A stretch of 64,000 nucleotides of DNA from Mycobacterium lepraemurium. Lineage in GTDB: Bacteria > Actinomycetota > Actinomycetes > Mycobacteriales > Mycobacteriaceae. Below, piece after piece: positions 1 through 8,615 of the stretch (positions are counted from its first letter, which is position 1; every line of letters starts with the position of its first letter). Both the position numbers and the translations under genes were made by a program. The notes under the pieces were generated by a model. That model did no database searches and had not been told where the DNA came from. It saw nothing but the letters and a program-made list of their open reading frames with translations. The stretch lies in contig CP021238.1 in the NCBI GenBank assembly GCA_002291465.1, forward strand, positions 1,488,001 to 1,552,000, read 5' to 3'.

Positions 1-1
1 C

Positions 2-205
2 GACGGTCCGCTGGCCGGGGTGTCGCTGGCCGAGGCGCTGCGCTGCGAGACCGGGCATCGGATGGCCGGCATGCTGGACACCGCATTGCAGTCGGGTCTG
101 CGGCCCGGGGACATCCGGGACCTGGCGCGCACCGGCTACCGGCTAGCCAAACAGTCCGGCGTACGGCTGCCGCCGCGACGGCCGTTCGGCCGCAGGGCCG
201 GGTGA
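2..205 (+). CDS. C-terminal end of a conserved hypothetical protein (partial)
   Basis: The frame is open from the window edge and stops at 203-205, giving the last 67 residues of a longer protein. The tail is arginine-rich and shows no motif I recognise. It converges on ideR with 46 bases between the stops. In M. tuberculosis the neighbour in this place and orientation is Rv2712c, a hypothetical protein, so orthology is inferred from position only. Confidence 0.6.
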   Translation, partial: DGPLAGVSLAEALRCETGHRMAGMLDTALQSGLRPGDIRDLARTGYRLAKQSGVRLPPRRPFGRRAG

Positions 206-251
206 AACGTTCGGCCGCAAGGACGCTTGAAAGGGGGAGAAGCGGCGTGGC

Positions 252-941
252 TCAGACCTTTTCGACCTTGACCGCGTGGGCCATCTCGTGCGGCAGGGTG
301 ACGTTCTCGTGGCCGGGGATGACGATCGTCACCCCCGCGGGGCCGGTCTCCACGGTGACCCGGGCGTTGGGCACCACACCGGCGTCCTTGAGCCGCGAGA
401 TCAGGTCGATGTCACCCTGGACGCGCTCGGTGAGCTGGCGCACCACCACGGCCACCGGGGCGCCGGACGGCAACTCGGTGAGCCGGACCAGGTTGGCCTC
501 CTCGGCGCCGGAGTCGGGCCCCACGCCCAGGTCCAGCAGCCCGGGAATCGGGTTGCCGAACGGCGAGGTGGTGGGGTTGTTCAGCACCTTCACCAGGTGC
601 CGCTCGACGTCCTCGCTCATCACGTGCTCCCAGCGGCACGCCTCGGCGTGCACTTCCTCCCAGGGCAGCCCGATGACGTCGACCAGCAGCCGCTCGGCCA
701 GCCGGTGCTTACGCATCACGGCCACGGCCAGCGCCCGGCCCATGTCGGTGAGCTCGAGGTGGCGGTCGCCGGCGACGTGCAGCAGCCCGTCGCGCTCCAT
801 CCGGGACACGGTTTGGCTGACGGTCGGCCCGCTCTGATCGAGGCGTTCGGCGATCCGGGCACGCAGCGGCGCCACGCCCTCTTCTTCGAGGTCGTAGATG
901 GTCCGCAGATACATCTCGGTGGTGTCAACCAGGTCGTTCAT
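252..941 (-). CDS. ideR: Iron-dependent transcriptional repressor IdeR (DtxR family)
   Basis: The product is 229 residues, the usual mycobacterial IdeR length. It has an N-terminal winged helix (recognition part TVSQTVSRMERDGLL, about residues 39-53), then the dimerisation and metal domain, then an SH3-like C-terminal domain from about residue 145. Known metal ligands are visible: Met10, His79 in the KHRLAE segment, and Cys, Glu and His in ACRWEHV near 101-107. With Fe(II) the family represses siderophore genes and activates iron-storage genes. It lies 129 bases downstream of sigB on the same strand with a hairpin between them, so it probably has its own promoter. Confidence 0.97.
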   Translation of the reverse strand: MNDLVDTTEMYLRTIYDLEEEGVAPLRARIAERLDQSGPTVSQTVSRMERDGLLHVAGDRHLELTDMGRALAVAVMRKHRLAERLLVDVIGLPWEEVHAEACRWEHVMSEDVERHLVKVLNNPTTSPFGNPIPGLLDLGVGPDSGAEEANLVRLTELPSGAPVAVVVRQLTERVQGDIDLISRLKDAGVVPNARVTVETGPAGVTIVIPGHENVTLPHEMAHAVKVEKV

Positions 942-1016
942 TCAGCACCTTCCATCGACGCTGAGTCTACTTGGCCAGCTGCGTGAATGGGTGTAACGCG
1001 TCGACGGCAAGCAGTA

Positions 1017-1040
1017 TGCCCGCCGCTGACGCGGCGGGCA
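1017..1040 (-). terminator. Intrinsic-type hairpin after sigB
   Basis: A perfect inverted repeat has 10-base arms (TGCCCGCCGC and GCGGCGGGCA) and a 4-base loop. It begins about 30 bases after the sigB stop and lies before ideR. No T-run follows, which is common for mycobacterial terminators. It would separate sigB transcripts from ideR. Confidence 0.75.
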
Positions 1041-1070
1041 TACCGGCTGCTACCTAGCTTGGGTGAGCTA

Positions 1071-2030
1071 TCAGCTCGCGTACGACCGTAGCCGGTCGGC
1101 GCGCTCCCCGTTGCGGAGTTTGGACATCACGTCCCGCTCGATCTGGCGGACCCGCTCCCGGGACAGCCCGAACAGCTTGCCGATCTGGTCCAGCGTGCGC
1201 GGCTGGCCGTCGTCGAGGCCGAACCGCAGCCGGATCACCTGGTGCTCACGCTCGTCCAGGGTGGCCAGCACGCTGCGGATGTCGGTGTGCAGCAGCTCGG
1301 CGATCACCGCGTTCTCGGCCGACATCGCCTCGGCGTCCTCGATGAAGTCACCCAGCGGGGCTTCCTCCTCCGAGCCCACCGGCATGTCCAGGCTCACAGG
1401 GTCGCGGCTGTGTTCGAGCAGGTCGTTGATCTTGTCGATCGGGATGCCCGACTCGGCGGCCAGCTCCTCGTCGGTGGCCTCGCGGCCCAGGTTCTGGTGC
1501 ATCTCCCGCTTGATCCGCGCCAGCTTGTTGACCTGCTCGACCAGGTGCACCGGCAGCCGGATGGTGCGGCTCTGGTCGGCCATGCCGCGGGTGATGGCCT
1601 GACGGATCCACCACGTCGCGTACGTCGAGAACTTGAATCCCTTTGTGTAGTCGAACTTTTCCATCGCCCGGATCAGCCCGAGGTTGCCCTCCTGGATCAG
1701 GTCCAGCAACGGCATGCCGCGACCCGTGTACCGCTTGGCCAGCGACACCACCAGGCGCAGGTTCGCTTCCAGCAGATGACGGCGCGCGGCCTGGCCGTCG
1801 CGCACCACGGCCTCCAGATCGCGTTTGCGGTTCTCCCCGAGGCGCTTACGCGTTTCGAGCAGGTGCTCGGCGTAGATCCCCGCTTCGATGCGCTTCGCGA
1901 GTTCCACTTCGCCAGCCGCATTCAGCAACGCCGTCTTACCGATCCCGTTCAGATACACGCGCACCAGGTCCGCTGCGGGGCTTTGAGCATCCAGATCGCC
2001 GTCAAATCTGCTCGTGCTGGCGTTCGCCAT
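1071..2030 (-). CDS. sigB: RNA polymerase sigma factor SigB (group 2, stress and stationary phase)
   Basis: The protein is 319 residues and near-identical in pattern to M. tuberculosis SigB. Region 1.2 starts at about residue 14 ([16 protein letters not shown]). Regions 2.1-2.4 include [19 protein letters not shown] and [13 protein letters not shown]. Region 4.2 ends with the helix [20 protein letters not shown] chose ATG 2028-2030 because GGGAGG lies a few bases before it; a longer reading from 2069 would begin inside the -10 element of the promoter at 2068-2094. SigB is a principal-like sigma factor induced by stress. Confidence 0.97.
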   Translation of the reverse strand: MANASTSRFDGDLDAQSPAADLVRVYLNGIGKTALLNAAGEVELAKRIEAGIYAEHLLETRKRLGENRKRDLEAVVRDGQAARRHLLEANLRLVVSLAKRYTGRGMPLLDLIQEGNLGLIRAMEKFDYTKGFKFSTYATWWIRQAITRGMADQSRTIRLPVHLVEQVNKLARIKREMHQNLGREATDEELAAESGIPIDKINDLLEHSRDPVSLDMPVGSEEEAPLGDFIEDAEAMSAENAVIAELLHTDIRSVLATLDEREHQVIRLRFGLDDGQPRTLDQIGKLFGLSRERVRQIERDVMSKLRNGERADRLRSYAS

Positions 2031-2067
2031 AGCGACCTCCCGTTCGGCTTGTACTGTCATCGGGTTC

Positions 2068-2094
2068 AACGACAGACCAGCCTTCTGAGTTCCC
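2068..2094 (-). promoter_or_regulatory. SigE/SigH-type promoter of sigB
   Basis: Reading the minus strand, GGGAACT (2094-2088) is followed by 16 bases and CGTT (2071-2068). This matches the ECF pattern GGAAC-N16-GTT recognised by SigE and SigH in mycobacteria, and sigB is an established SigE/SigH target. Transcription would start near 2060, about 30 bases before the chosen ATG. Confidence 0.8.
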
Positions 2095-2180
2095 GGCGGT
2101 TCCCCATCTCACACGTGTTGACGGGCAGAAATGTGTCGCCGACCTGAGAATGTCCTGAGAAGTGCGCCCCGGCGGCACGC

Positions 2181-2625
2181 TCAGTGAAACGGCGGGCGGT
2201 CCCGATCGATTCCGTCCCACCCGCCCGGTTGCCACCCCGGCTGCGCAGCTGGCGGCGGCTCCAGCGCCGCCTGCTCGGCGCGGGGAAATAGCGGGGTGCG
2301 GCGGCAGGCGTTGTCGAACCGGCGGGGCTCGTCGGGACTGCGCGGCGGCCGGTCGTTGGCGATCAGCACGGCCATCCACGGCAGCGGGATCGACGCCGCC
2401 ACGATCGCCAGCGAGATCAGCCCGTTGTGCGAGGCGCCGTGGGCGACCGCCGCCAGGATCAGCGCCGGAATCCGGAAAGCCATCAGGGTCTGGTATTTAC
2501 GCACCCGCGCGCGGTGCTGCTCCTCTTAGGAGGGCGCGGCGGCGGTGATGGAGCACTGGCCAGCTCTTGTTGCGGTCAAAGTCGTCGAACCCGCTATCGA
2601 ACCCCGAATCGGAGCCGTGCTTCAT
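2181..2625 (-). pseudogene. DUF3099 membrane protein, frameshifted and with a nonsense codon (Rv2709-like)
   Basis: The N-terminus MKHGSDSGFDSGF starts at ATG 2625 and reads to WPVL. One extra C near 2550 then shifts the frame. In the shifted frame ITAAAPS runs into TAA at 2527-2529 where the family pattern suggests Tyr, and then continues EEQHRARVRKYQ into two membrane helices (AFRIPALILAAVAHG and LISLAIVAASIPLPWMAVL). The span is 445 bases, 3x148+1, so removing one base gives 147 codons plus a stop, the expected length. Re-initiation at ATG 2504 could still give a 107-residue fragment. Confidence 0.75.
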
Positions 2626-2719
2626 TCCTCCACTGTCCCACACCCGGGCGGTTCCGGCTCGGCCGGTTTCCGCCCGTCCGGCGGCACGTCCGCTGGTGCC
2701 GCCGGTGGTGCACAATATT

Positions 2720-2965
2720 ATGGGTATGCAGACTCAGACGATCGAACGCACCGAGACCGACGAACGCGTCGACGACGGGACCGGCAGCGATACGCCCAAG
2801 TACTTCCACTACGTCAAGAAGGACAAGATCGCCGAGAGCGCGGTGCTGGGCAACCACGTCGTGGCGCTGTGCGGCGAGGTCTTTCCGGTTACCCGGGCGG
2901 CCAAGCCGGGCTCACCCGTCTGCCCGGAGTGCAAGCAGATCTACGACCGGCTCAAGAAGGGCTGA
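2720..2965 (+). CDS. DUF3039 small zinc-ribbon-like protein (Rv2708c-like)
   Basis: The product is 79-81 residues depending on whether ATG 2720 or 2726 is used; no strong Shine-Dalgarno decides it. The conserved block YFHYVKKDKIAESAVLGNHV is followed by ALCGEVF and a CPECK pair near the C-terminus, consistent with a small metal-binding fold. The function of DUF3039 is unknown. The gene diverges from the DUF3099 pseudogene. Its stop abuts the stop of the convergent YihY-type gene (CTGATCAG, 2962-2969). Confidence 0.88.
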   Translation: MGMQTQTIERTETDERVDDGTGSDTPKYFHYVKKDKIAESAVLGNHVVALCGEVFPVTRAAKPGSPVCPECKQIYDRLKKG

Positions 2966-3967
2966 TCAGCCCCGCGGTTCGGCAGGCGCCACCTCGCGCC
3001 GCTGGGTCGCCGGGTTCGCGATGGGGCTGGCCAGCGTCTGCACCGTCCGCTCCAGGGCGGGCGACCGGGAGAACAACCAGGTGCGCAGCCGGTGCGCATG
3101 GGTCTTCGGCGCCGGGAACTCCTCCTGGACGGCGGCGTTGAGCTCGGCGCCCAGCATGATCGCGAAGCCGCCGAAGAACGCGAACAGCAAGAACGCGATC
3201 GGGGTGGACAGTGCGCCGTAGGTGTAGCCGGTGCTGGTGATCCAGCGCAGGTAGAACCGCAGGCCCAGGGTGGCGGTGACGAACACCGTCGTGGCCAGCA
3301 TCGCGCCCAGGATCAGCCGGTGCGACGGCAGCGGCTCGGGCAGGGCGACCCGGTACAGGATCATCACCGCGATCGTCAGGCCGACGATCAGGGCGGGGTA
3401 ATAGCCGTAGCGCAGCACGTTGGACAGGCCGAGCGGGATGTGTTCGCCCACCTTGCGCGGGCCCACCACCACCAGCGGCGCGGTCGCCACCACGCCCACC
3501 AGCATCACCACGTAGAGGAACAGCGCAAAGAACCGCTGATGCACCGGGTGGCGCAGCGGCGTCTGGTCGTGCGCCTCGACCACCGAGTCGACGAACGCCG
3601 AGATGGCCGACGACCCCGCCCACAGCGAGATCAGGAATCCCAACGACACCACTTCGCCGCGGGCGTTGTTGGCGATGTCACGGACGGTCGGCTCGATGAT
3701 CTCGTTGACGACGCTGGGGGAGAACACGCTGTGCGCCGTCGAAATCAACTGCCGCAGGATGCTGGGCAGCATGTCCGGACCGAACAGCGGCGCCACGTAG
3801 GCGAGCGTCCCCAGCAGCCCGAGCAGCAGCGGCGGCAGGGACAACGCCGACCAAAAACCCGCCTGAGCCGACTCCGAGAAAATGGAGTCGTCCCAACTCT
3901 TGGAAAGAGTCCTCAGGGTGATTCGCCAGATGTGGTGGCGCGACGGTTTTGCGACCTGATTGCTCAT
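2966..3967 (-). CDS. YihY/BrkB-family inner membrane protein (Rv2707-like)
   Basis: The protein is 333 residues with about six predicted membrane helices, including LPPLLLGLLGTLAYVAPLFG and FALFLYVVMLVGVVATAPLV. The SLWAGSSAISAFVDSVVEAHD segment is typical of the YihY (formerly RNase BN) family, whose molecular role is unsettled. The C-terminal tail is cytoplasmic and arginine-rich. Start ATG 3965-3967 keeps the amphipathic N-terminus seen in mycobacterial homologues. Confidence 0.9.
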   Translation of the reverse strand: MSNQVAKPSRHHIWRITLRTLSKSWDDSIFSESAQAGFWSALSLPPLLLGLLGTLAYVAPLFGPDMLPSILRQLISTAHSVFSPSVVNEIIEPTVRDIANNARGEVVSLGFLISLWAGSSAISAFVDSVVEAHDQTPLRHPVHQRFFALFLYVVMLVGVVATAPLVVVGPRKVGEHIPLGLSNVLRYGYYPALIVGLTIAVMILYRVALPEPLPSHRLILGAMLATTVFVTATLGLRFYLRWITSTGYTYGALSTPIAFLLFAFFGGFAIMLGAELNAAVQEEFPAPKTHAHRLRTWLFSRSPALERTVQTLASPIANPATQRREVAPAEPRG

Positions 3968-4032
3968 ACCAGTCCAGCATTACCGGAAATCGCGCCTACT
4001 TCCCACGTTGGCGGCGGGCGAGTTCGGTAGGG

Positions 4033-4218
4033 CTAGCTTTCGCTGACCTCCAGCACCGCGTCCAGCTCGGTCAGCTTGGCCTCGTGCTCGTTGGCGTGGT
4101 GCTGGCAGAAGAGAAGCTCCAGTCCGGAAGGCAGCTTGGCGCGCACCCGAGCCGCGGCACCGCAGCGATCGCAGCGGTCGGCTCTGGTCAGTTCTGGACT
4201 CGTCAGAGTTGCATTCAT
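4033..4218 (-). CDS. Small zinc-finger protein of the DUF7455 type
   Basis: The 61-residue product contains RCDRCGAAARVRAKL and LLFCQHHANEHEAKL, a CxxC plus CxHH pattern expected to bind zinc. Similar short proteins are encoded near the principal sigma-factor gene in many actinobacteria; their function is unknown. I chose ATG 4216-4218 because GGAG lies six bases upstream. An in-frame ATG at 4239 would add seven residues. Confidence 0.8.
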   Translation of the reverse strand: MNATLTSPELTRADRCDRCGAAARVRAKLPSGLELLFCQHHANEHEAKLTELDAVLEVSES

Positions 4219-4350
4219 GGCTTCTCCGTTCTCGTACATTCACTTTCTCAGACGTATGGCGTTTTCGCCTTGTTCCCCGATCGTTATCGGGTGTGTCGTT
4301 TCTCACGACCTGGTCAGGTTTGGTTTGGCGGGTTCTCTAGGGTGGCGGTC

Positions 4351-4701
4351 GTGACCGTCACTCCCGGCGTGCTGGTGCACCTGTGCGGGGCGAAACAGTG
4401 AGCCCGCGCCCGGCGCCGGGGCCGCATCGATCCGCAGGACGCCGACTTCATCCACCTGTCCACGCCGCAGTAGGTGCACCTGCCCGCCAACCGGCTCTAC
4501 CGCGGCCGCGACGACCTGGTGCTCCTGCACGTCGACCCCGACCGGCTTGCGGCGCCGCTGCTTTGGGAGCCGGGAGTGCCAACCGATCCCGCATCGATGT
4601 TGTCCCCGCATCTGTACGGGCCGCTGCCGGTGAGCGCTATGATCGCGGTCACCGACTACTGGCCGGGACCCGACGGCGGCTTCCCACCCGTCGCCACGTA
4701 G
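4351..4701 (+). pseudogene. DUF952 family gene with two in-frame stop codons (Rv2705c-like)
   Basis: One frame from GTG 4351 encodes a recognisable DUF952 protein (LVHLCGAKQ, DADFIHLSTP, VHLPANRLYRGRDDLVLLH, WEPGVPTDPASML, HLYGPLPVSA). It is interrupted by TGA at 4399-4401, where the family has Trp, and TAG at 4468-4470. The frame is otherwise kept, so these are point substitutions. The 3' end overlaps the convergent ridA-like gene by 46 bases. Confidence 0.78.
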
Positions 4702-5066
4702 GCGTCGGCTTCGATCTCCACCAGCAACTCGGGTGCGATCAGCGCCGCGACCTCGACCATGGTGGCCGCCGGCCGTATCGCGCCGAACACCTCCGCGTGC
4801 ACCGCCCCCACCTCGCGCCAGCGCGCGATGTCGGTGACGTAGATCCGGGTGCGTACCACATCGGCGAGTTCGGCGCCGGCCTGTCTCAGGGCAATCTCGA
4901 TGCGGCGCAAGGCATCTCGGGCCTGGGCGGCGATGTCGGCCGGCGGGCCCGGCGCCGGTTGTCCCGGCGACCCAGACGTGCGGGCCGACGCGCGCACCGC
5001 CCGCGCGTAGCCGACGTCGGATTCGAAGGCCGAGTCGGATTGGACCACAGTGCGGCTGGTTGACAT
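4656..5066 (-). CDS. RidA/YjgF-family protein with an out-of-frame inner segment (Rv2704-like)
   Basis: The 136-residue frame begins MSTSRTVVQSD at ATG 5066 and ends with the family signature RTRIYVTDIARW and PAATMVEVAALI. RidA proteins hydrolyse reactive enamine/imine intermediates, and the conserved Arg of RTRIYVTD is present. About residues 32-50 read RASARTSGSPGQPAPGPP, unlike the family. The expected RVGPHVWVAGTTGAGPAG is encoded in another frame of the same DNA (about 4935-4990). Two extra bases at one end and one at the other restore the frame. The stop-free product probably has a damaged beta-strand. Confidence 0.7.
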   Translation of the reverse strand: MSTSRTVVQSDSAFESDVGYARAVRASARTSGSPGQPAPGPPADIAAQARDALRRIEIALRQAGAELADVVRTRIYVTDIARWREVGAVHAEVFGAIRPAATMVEVAALIAPELLVEIEADAYVATGGKPPSGPGQ

Positions 5067-5169
5067 GCGCCTCACGGTACGACGGCGACGCCGCCCAGGC
5101 CACGCTTTTTTCACACCTGGCTGAATTGCCTTGGGCAGCAACGCTTCCGGTGCGTTCCGCCCGGACCGC

Positions 5170-6657
5170 TCAGTCCAGGTAGTCGCGCAGCACCTGGGAA
5201 CGGCTGGGGTGGCGCAACTTTGACATCGTCTTGGACTCAATCTGGCGGATGCGCTCGCGGGTCACCCCGTAGACCTGGCCGATCTCGTCCAGGGTGCGGG
5301 GCTGGCCGTCGGTCAGGCCGAACCGCAGCCGCACCACGCCGGCCTCGCGCTCCGACAGCGTCTCCAGCACCGACTGCAGCTGGTCCTGCAGCAGCGTGAA
5401 CGACACCGCGTCGACGGCCACCACGGCCTCGCTGTCCTCGATGAAATCGCCCAGCTGGGAATCGCCCTCGTCGCCGATCGTCTGGTCCAGCGAGATCGGC
5501 TCGCGCGCGTATTGTTGGATCTCGAGCACCTTTTCGGGCGTGATGTCCATTTCCTTGGCCAGCTCCTCGGGCGTGGGCTCGCGGCCCAGGTCCTGCAGCA
5601 GCTCGCGCTGAATGCGGCCCAGCTTGTTGATCACCTCGACCATGTGCACCGGGATGCGGATGGTCCGGGCCTGGTCGGCCATGGCCCGGGTGATGGCCTG
5701 ACGGATCCACCACGTCGCGTAGGTGGAGAACTTGTAGCCCTTGGTGTAGTCGAACTTCTCGACCGCACGGATCAGGCCCAGGTTGCCCTCCTGGATCAAA
5801 TCGAGGAACGCCATCCCGCGGCCTGTGTAGCGCTTGGCCAGTGACACCACCAACCGCAGATTCGCTTCCAGCAGATGGTTTTTCGCGCGGTCGCCGTCGC
5901 GGCAGATCCACATCATGTCGCGGCGCTGGGCAGCGGGCAGCTTCTCGCCGCGCTCGGCCATCTCCGACATCAGCTGGGTGGCGTACAGGCCGGCCTCGAT
6001 CCGCTTGGCCAGCTCAACCTCTTCCTCGGCGTTGAGCAGCGCGACCTTACCGATCTGCTTGAGGTAGGCGCGCACCGAGTCGGCCGACGCGGTCAGCTCG
6101 GCGTCCTTGCGGGCCTGCCGCAACGCCTCGGATTCATCCTCGTCCCAGACGAAATCGCCGGAGGCCTTGTCCTTTTCGGACGGCTCGGCGATCTCGTCGT
6201 CCTCGTCGGCGACGGTGGCGCCGGCCGCCTTGGGGGCGGCGGCTTCCTCGTCCTCGCCTTCCTCGGCGTCACCGGGCTCGATGTCGGCGTCGTCCGCCGC
6301 CGCGTCCTCCTCGAGGTCGTCGAGGTTCAGGTCGGTGTCGGTGTCGAGATCCTCGACGGCGCCGTCGGTGTCGAGGGCGTCGGGATCGGCCGGGCCGCCC
6401 TTGGCCACCTTCGTCCCGCGCGCCGACGGCGTCTTGGCGTCGGCACCCTTGGCCGACGACCGAGTCTTCTTGGCGGGTTCGGCCGCCGCGGCGGCCTCGG
6501 ACTTGGCGGACCGCGATGCGGTCTTGGTGGCCCGCTTGGCGGGCGCGGAGCCATTGGTGGCCTTGGCCGCCGGCCGCTTGGCGGGAGACGACGGAGACTT
6601 CGTGGCGGTGCGTTTCACCGGCCCATCCGTCGCCGGGCTTGCTTTGGTCGCTGCCAC
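5170..6657 (-). CDS. sigA: Principal RNA polymerase sigma factor SigA
   Basis: The product is 495 residues. An N-terminal region of about 190 residues is rich in Lys/Ala and then Asp/Glu (region 1.1 extension). Region 1.2 is near 200 ([16 protein letters not shown]), region 2 includes [19 protein letters not shown] and [19 protein letters not shown], and region 4.2 includes [19 protein letters not shown]. It ends VLRDYLD, as in other actinobacteria. M. tuberculosis SigA is somewhat longer (528), the difference lying in the variable acidic part. SigA directs housekeeping transcription. A 177-base leader region precedes it, with an inverted repeat. Confidence 0.98.
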   Translation of the reverse strand: MAATKASPATDGPVKRTATKSPSSPAKRPAAKATNGSAPAKRATKTASRSAKSEAAAAAEPAKKTRSSAKGADAKTPSARGTKVAKGGPADPDALDTDGAVEDLDTDTDLNLDDLEEDAAADDADIEPGDAEEGEDEEAAAPKAAGATVADEDDEIAEPSEKDKASGDFVWDEDESEALRQARKDAELTASADSVRAYLKQIGKVALLNAEEEVELAKRIEAGLYATQLMSEMAERGEKLPAAQRRDMMWICRDGDRAKNHLLEANLRLVVSLAKRYTGRGMAFLDLIQEGNLGLIRAVEKFDYTKGYKFSTYATWWIRQAITRAMADQARTIRIPVHMVEVINKLGRIQRELLQDLGREPTPEELAKEMDITPEKVLEIQQYAREPISLDQTIGDEGDSQLGDFIEDSEAVVAVDAVSFTLLQDQLQSVLETLSEREAGVVRLRFGLTDGQPRTLDEIGQVYGVTRERIRQIESKTMSKLRHPSRSQVLRDYLD

Positions 6658-6678
6658 TTACACCCCTTCGTTTGGGCT

Positions 6679-6716
6679 CACTTTCGGTGGGTAGTGGGCA
6701 TGGTTAACCGAAAGTG
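6679..6716. repeat. 10-base inverted repeat in the sigA leader
   Basis: CACTTTCGGT (6679-6688) and ACCGAAAGTG (6707-6716) are perfect complements separated by 18 bases. The repeat starts 21 bases upstream of the sigA ATG, inside the likely 5' untranslated region. It could be an RNA stem near the ribosome site or a protein-binding operator. Confidence 0.7.
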
Positions 6717-6790
6717 TCTGCTATGTCGATGTCGGCGTTGGTATCAGCGTGACCAGTCGCACGCTGGCGGTTGGGCGTTCGCCGAGCACC

Positions 6791-6796
6791 ATTGTA
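6791..6796 (-). promoter_or_regulatory. Candidate -10 element of sigA
   Basis: On the minus strand TACAAT fits the mycobacterial -10 consensus TANNNT and lies about 134 bases before the sigA start. No good -35 is visible at 16-18 bases. A start near here would place the 6679-6716 inverted repeat in the leader RNA. Confidence 0.4.
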
Positions 6797-6834
6797 ACGA
6801 CAGTGCGCGGTACCACGGCTGTGCCGGCCAAAAA

Positions 6835-7629
6835 TCAGTGGGTGACGTCCGAGGTCGCGGCCATGGCCGCGCCGACGATCCCGGCAGTGTTGAGCAGGGC
6901 CGCGGCCACCACCGGGGTGCGGTTTTCTAGCAGCGGCAGCCATTTGTCGGCCTTGCGACTGATCCCGCCGCCGGCGATGAACAGGTCCGGCCACAGCGTG
7001 TTCTCGATACTCACCAGCACCCGGGTCACCTGTTTGGCCCACTTTTCGTAGGACCAGCCGTGGCGTTCCTTCACCGAGGACGCCGCGCGCTGCTCGGCCT
7101 CCTTGCCGCCCACCTCCAGGTGCCCGAGCTCGGTGTTGGGTATCAGGGTGCCGTTGTGAATGACCGCCGAGCCGATCCCGGTGCCGAACGTCAGCAACAC
7201 CACCAACCCCGACTGGCTCCGGCCCGCCCCGTAGTGCTCCTCGGCCAGCCCGGCGGCGTCGGCGTCGTTGAGGACGGTGACCTCCTGGCCGTTCAGTTCG
7301 GCGCTGATGATGTCGCGCGCGTTGGTGCCGATCCACGCCTTGTCCACGTTGGCCGCGGTCTGCACGACGCCGTGGGTGACCACCCCGGGGTAGGTGACGC
7401 CCAGCGGCCCGGTCCATTCGAAGGCGTCGACCACCGCCGCGATGGTCTTGGCGACGGCCGCCGGTGTCGCCGGCTGCGGGGTCAGCAGCTTGACCCGCTC
7501 GCCGATCAGCAACCCGGTGTCCATGTCGACGATACCGCCCTTGATGCCGCTGCCGCCGACGTCGACGCCGAAGCCGCGCCGCGGCGGCGGGGCGGCGGGG
7601 GTGTGCGCGGTCGAGTCGAGGCTGGTCAT
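6835..7629 (-). CDS. ppgK: Polyphosphate/ATP glucokinase PpgK (ROK family)
   Basis: The enzyme is 264 residues, against 265 in M. tuberculosis PpgK. It phosphorylates glucose with polyphosphate or ATP in the cytoplasm. The phosphate-binding motif [12 protein letters not shown] is near residues 22-33. [12 protein letters not shown] near 150 and [15 protein letters not shown] (ROK signature) near 165 are present. It lies upstream of sigA on the same strand with 177 bases between, and diverges from suhB. Confidence 0.96.
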   Translation of the reverse strand: MTSLDSTAHTPAAPPPRRGFGVDVGGSGIKGGIVDMDTGLLIGERVKLLTPQPATPAAVAKTIAAVVDAFEWTGPLGVTYPGVVTHGVVQTAANVDKAWIGTNARDIISAELNGQEVTVLNDADAAGLAEEHYGAGRSQSGLVVLLTFGTGIGSAVIHNGTLIPNTELGHLEVGGKEAEQRAASSVKERHGWSYEKWAKQVTRVLVSIENTLWPDLFIAGGGISRKADKWLPLLENRTPVVAAALLNTAGIVGAAMAATSDVTH

Positions 7630-7734
7630 CGAATCTCCTCGGCGTCACTGGGCTGTCCGCCCACCTTAACGCCGCGACCGCGCGGGCCGCGGGCGTCTGC
7701 GCGGCGGCGGCGACTGTGATGCGATGGACCGGTG

Positions 7735-8610
7735 ATGCCCTCCGATGACGAGCTCGTGCGGCTGCGTTCGGTGGCCGAGACCCTGGCCGCCGAGGCGGCC
7801 GCGTTTGTCCGGCGCCGGCGCGCCGAGGTGTTCGGCACCGAGCCCGGCGGGGCGTCCGCCCCCGACGGCGGCGCGGTGCGATCCAAGAGCACGCCGACCG
7901 ACCCGGTGACCGTGGTGGACACCGAGACGGAACGGTTGCTGCGGGAGCGCTTGGCCCAATTACGGCCCGGCGAACCGATTCTCGGCGAGGAGGGCGGCGG
8001 GCCCGCCGAGCCGTCGGCCCCTGGGGACGGGACCGTCACCTGGGTGCTCGACCCCATCGACGGCACGGTGAATTTCGTGTACGGCATCCCCGCCTATGCG
8101 GTCTCGGTCGGCGCTCAGGTCGACGGCGACTCGGTGGCCGGGGCGGTCGCCGACGTGGTCGGCGACCGGGTGTACTCGGCGGCCGCCGGTCTCGGTGCCC
8201 ATGTCAGCGACGGCGCAGGTAGGCAACCGCTGCAGTGCGCGGCGGTCGACGATGTGTCGATGGCGTTGCTGGGCACCGGTTTTGGCTATGCGCGGCAGCG
8301 GCGCGCGGCGCAGGCGGCGCTGTTGGCGCGGATGCTGCCGGTGGTCCGCGACGTGCGGCGGATCGGCTCGGCGGCGCTGGATCTGTGCATGGTCGCCACG
8401 GGCCGGCTGGACGCCTATTACGAGCACGGTTTGAAGGTGTGGGACCGCGCCGCAGGCGCGCTGATTGCCGCGGAGGCCGGCGCCCGGGTGGTGCTGCCGG
8501 CGCCCGACGGCGACGGGGCCGGGTTGGTGCTGGTCGCCGCGCCCGGGATCGCCGACGAGTTGCTGGCCGCCCTGGAACGCTTCGACGGCCTGGACCCGAT
8601 CCTGGACTGA
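7735..8610 (+). CDS. suhB: Inositol-1-monophosphatase SuhB
   Basis: The 291-residue enzyme of the IMPase family removes phosphate from inositol monophosphate, supplying inositol for mycobacterial phosphatidylinositol and mycothiol. Metal-binding motifs are visible: GEEGGG near 84-89, WVLDPIDGTVNFVYG near 104-118 and WDRAAGALIAAEAG near 236-249. Either GTG 7732 or the adjacent ATG 7735 may start translation; I list the ATG. Confidence 0.95.
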   Translation: MPSDDELVRLRSVAETLAAEAAAFVRRRRAEVFGTEPGGASAPDGGAVRSKSTPTDPVTVVDTETERLLRERLAQLRPGEPILGEEGGGPAEPSAPGDGTVTWVLDPIDGTVNFVYGIPAYAVSVGAQVDGDSVAGAVADVVGDRVYSAAAGLGAHVSDGAGRQPLQCAAVDDVSMALLGTGFGYARQRRAAQAALLARMLPVVRDVRRIGSAALDLCMVATGRLDAYYEHGLKVWDRAAGALIAAEAGARVVLPAPDGDGAGLVLVAAPGIADELLAALERFDGLDPILD

Positions 8611-8615
8611 CCGGC

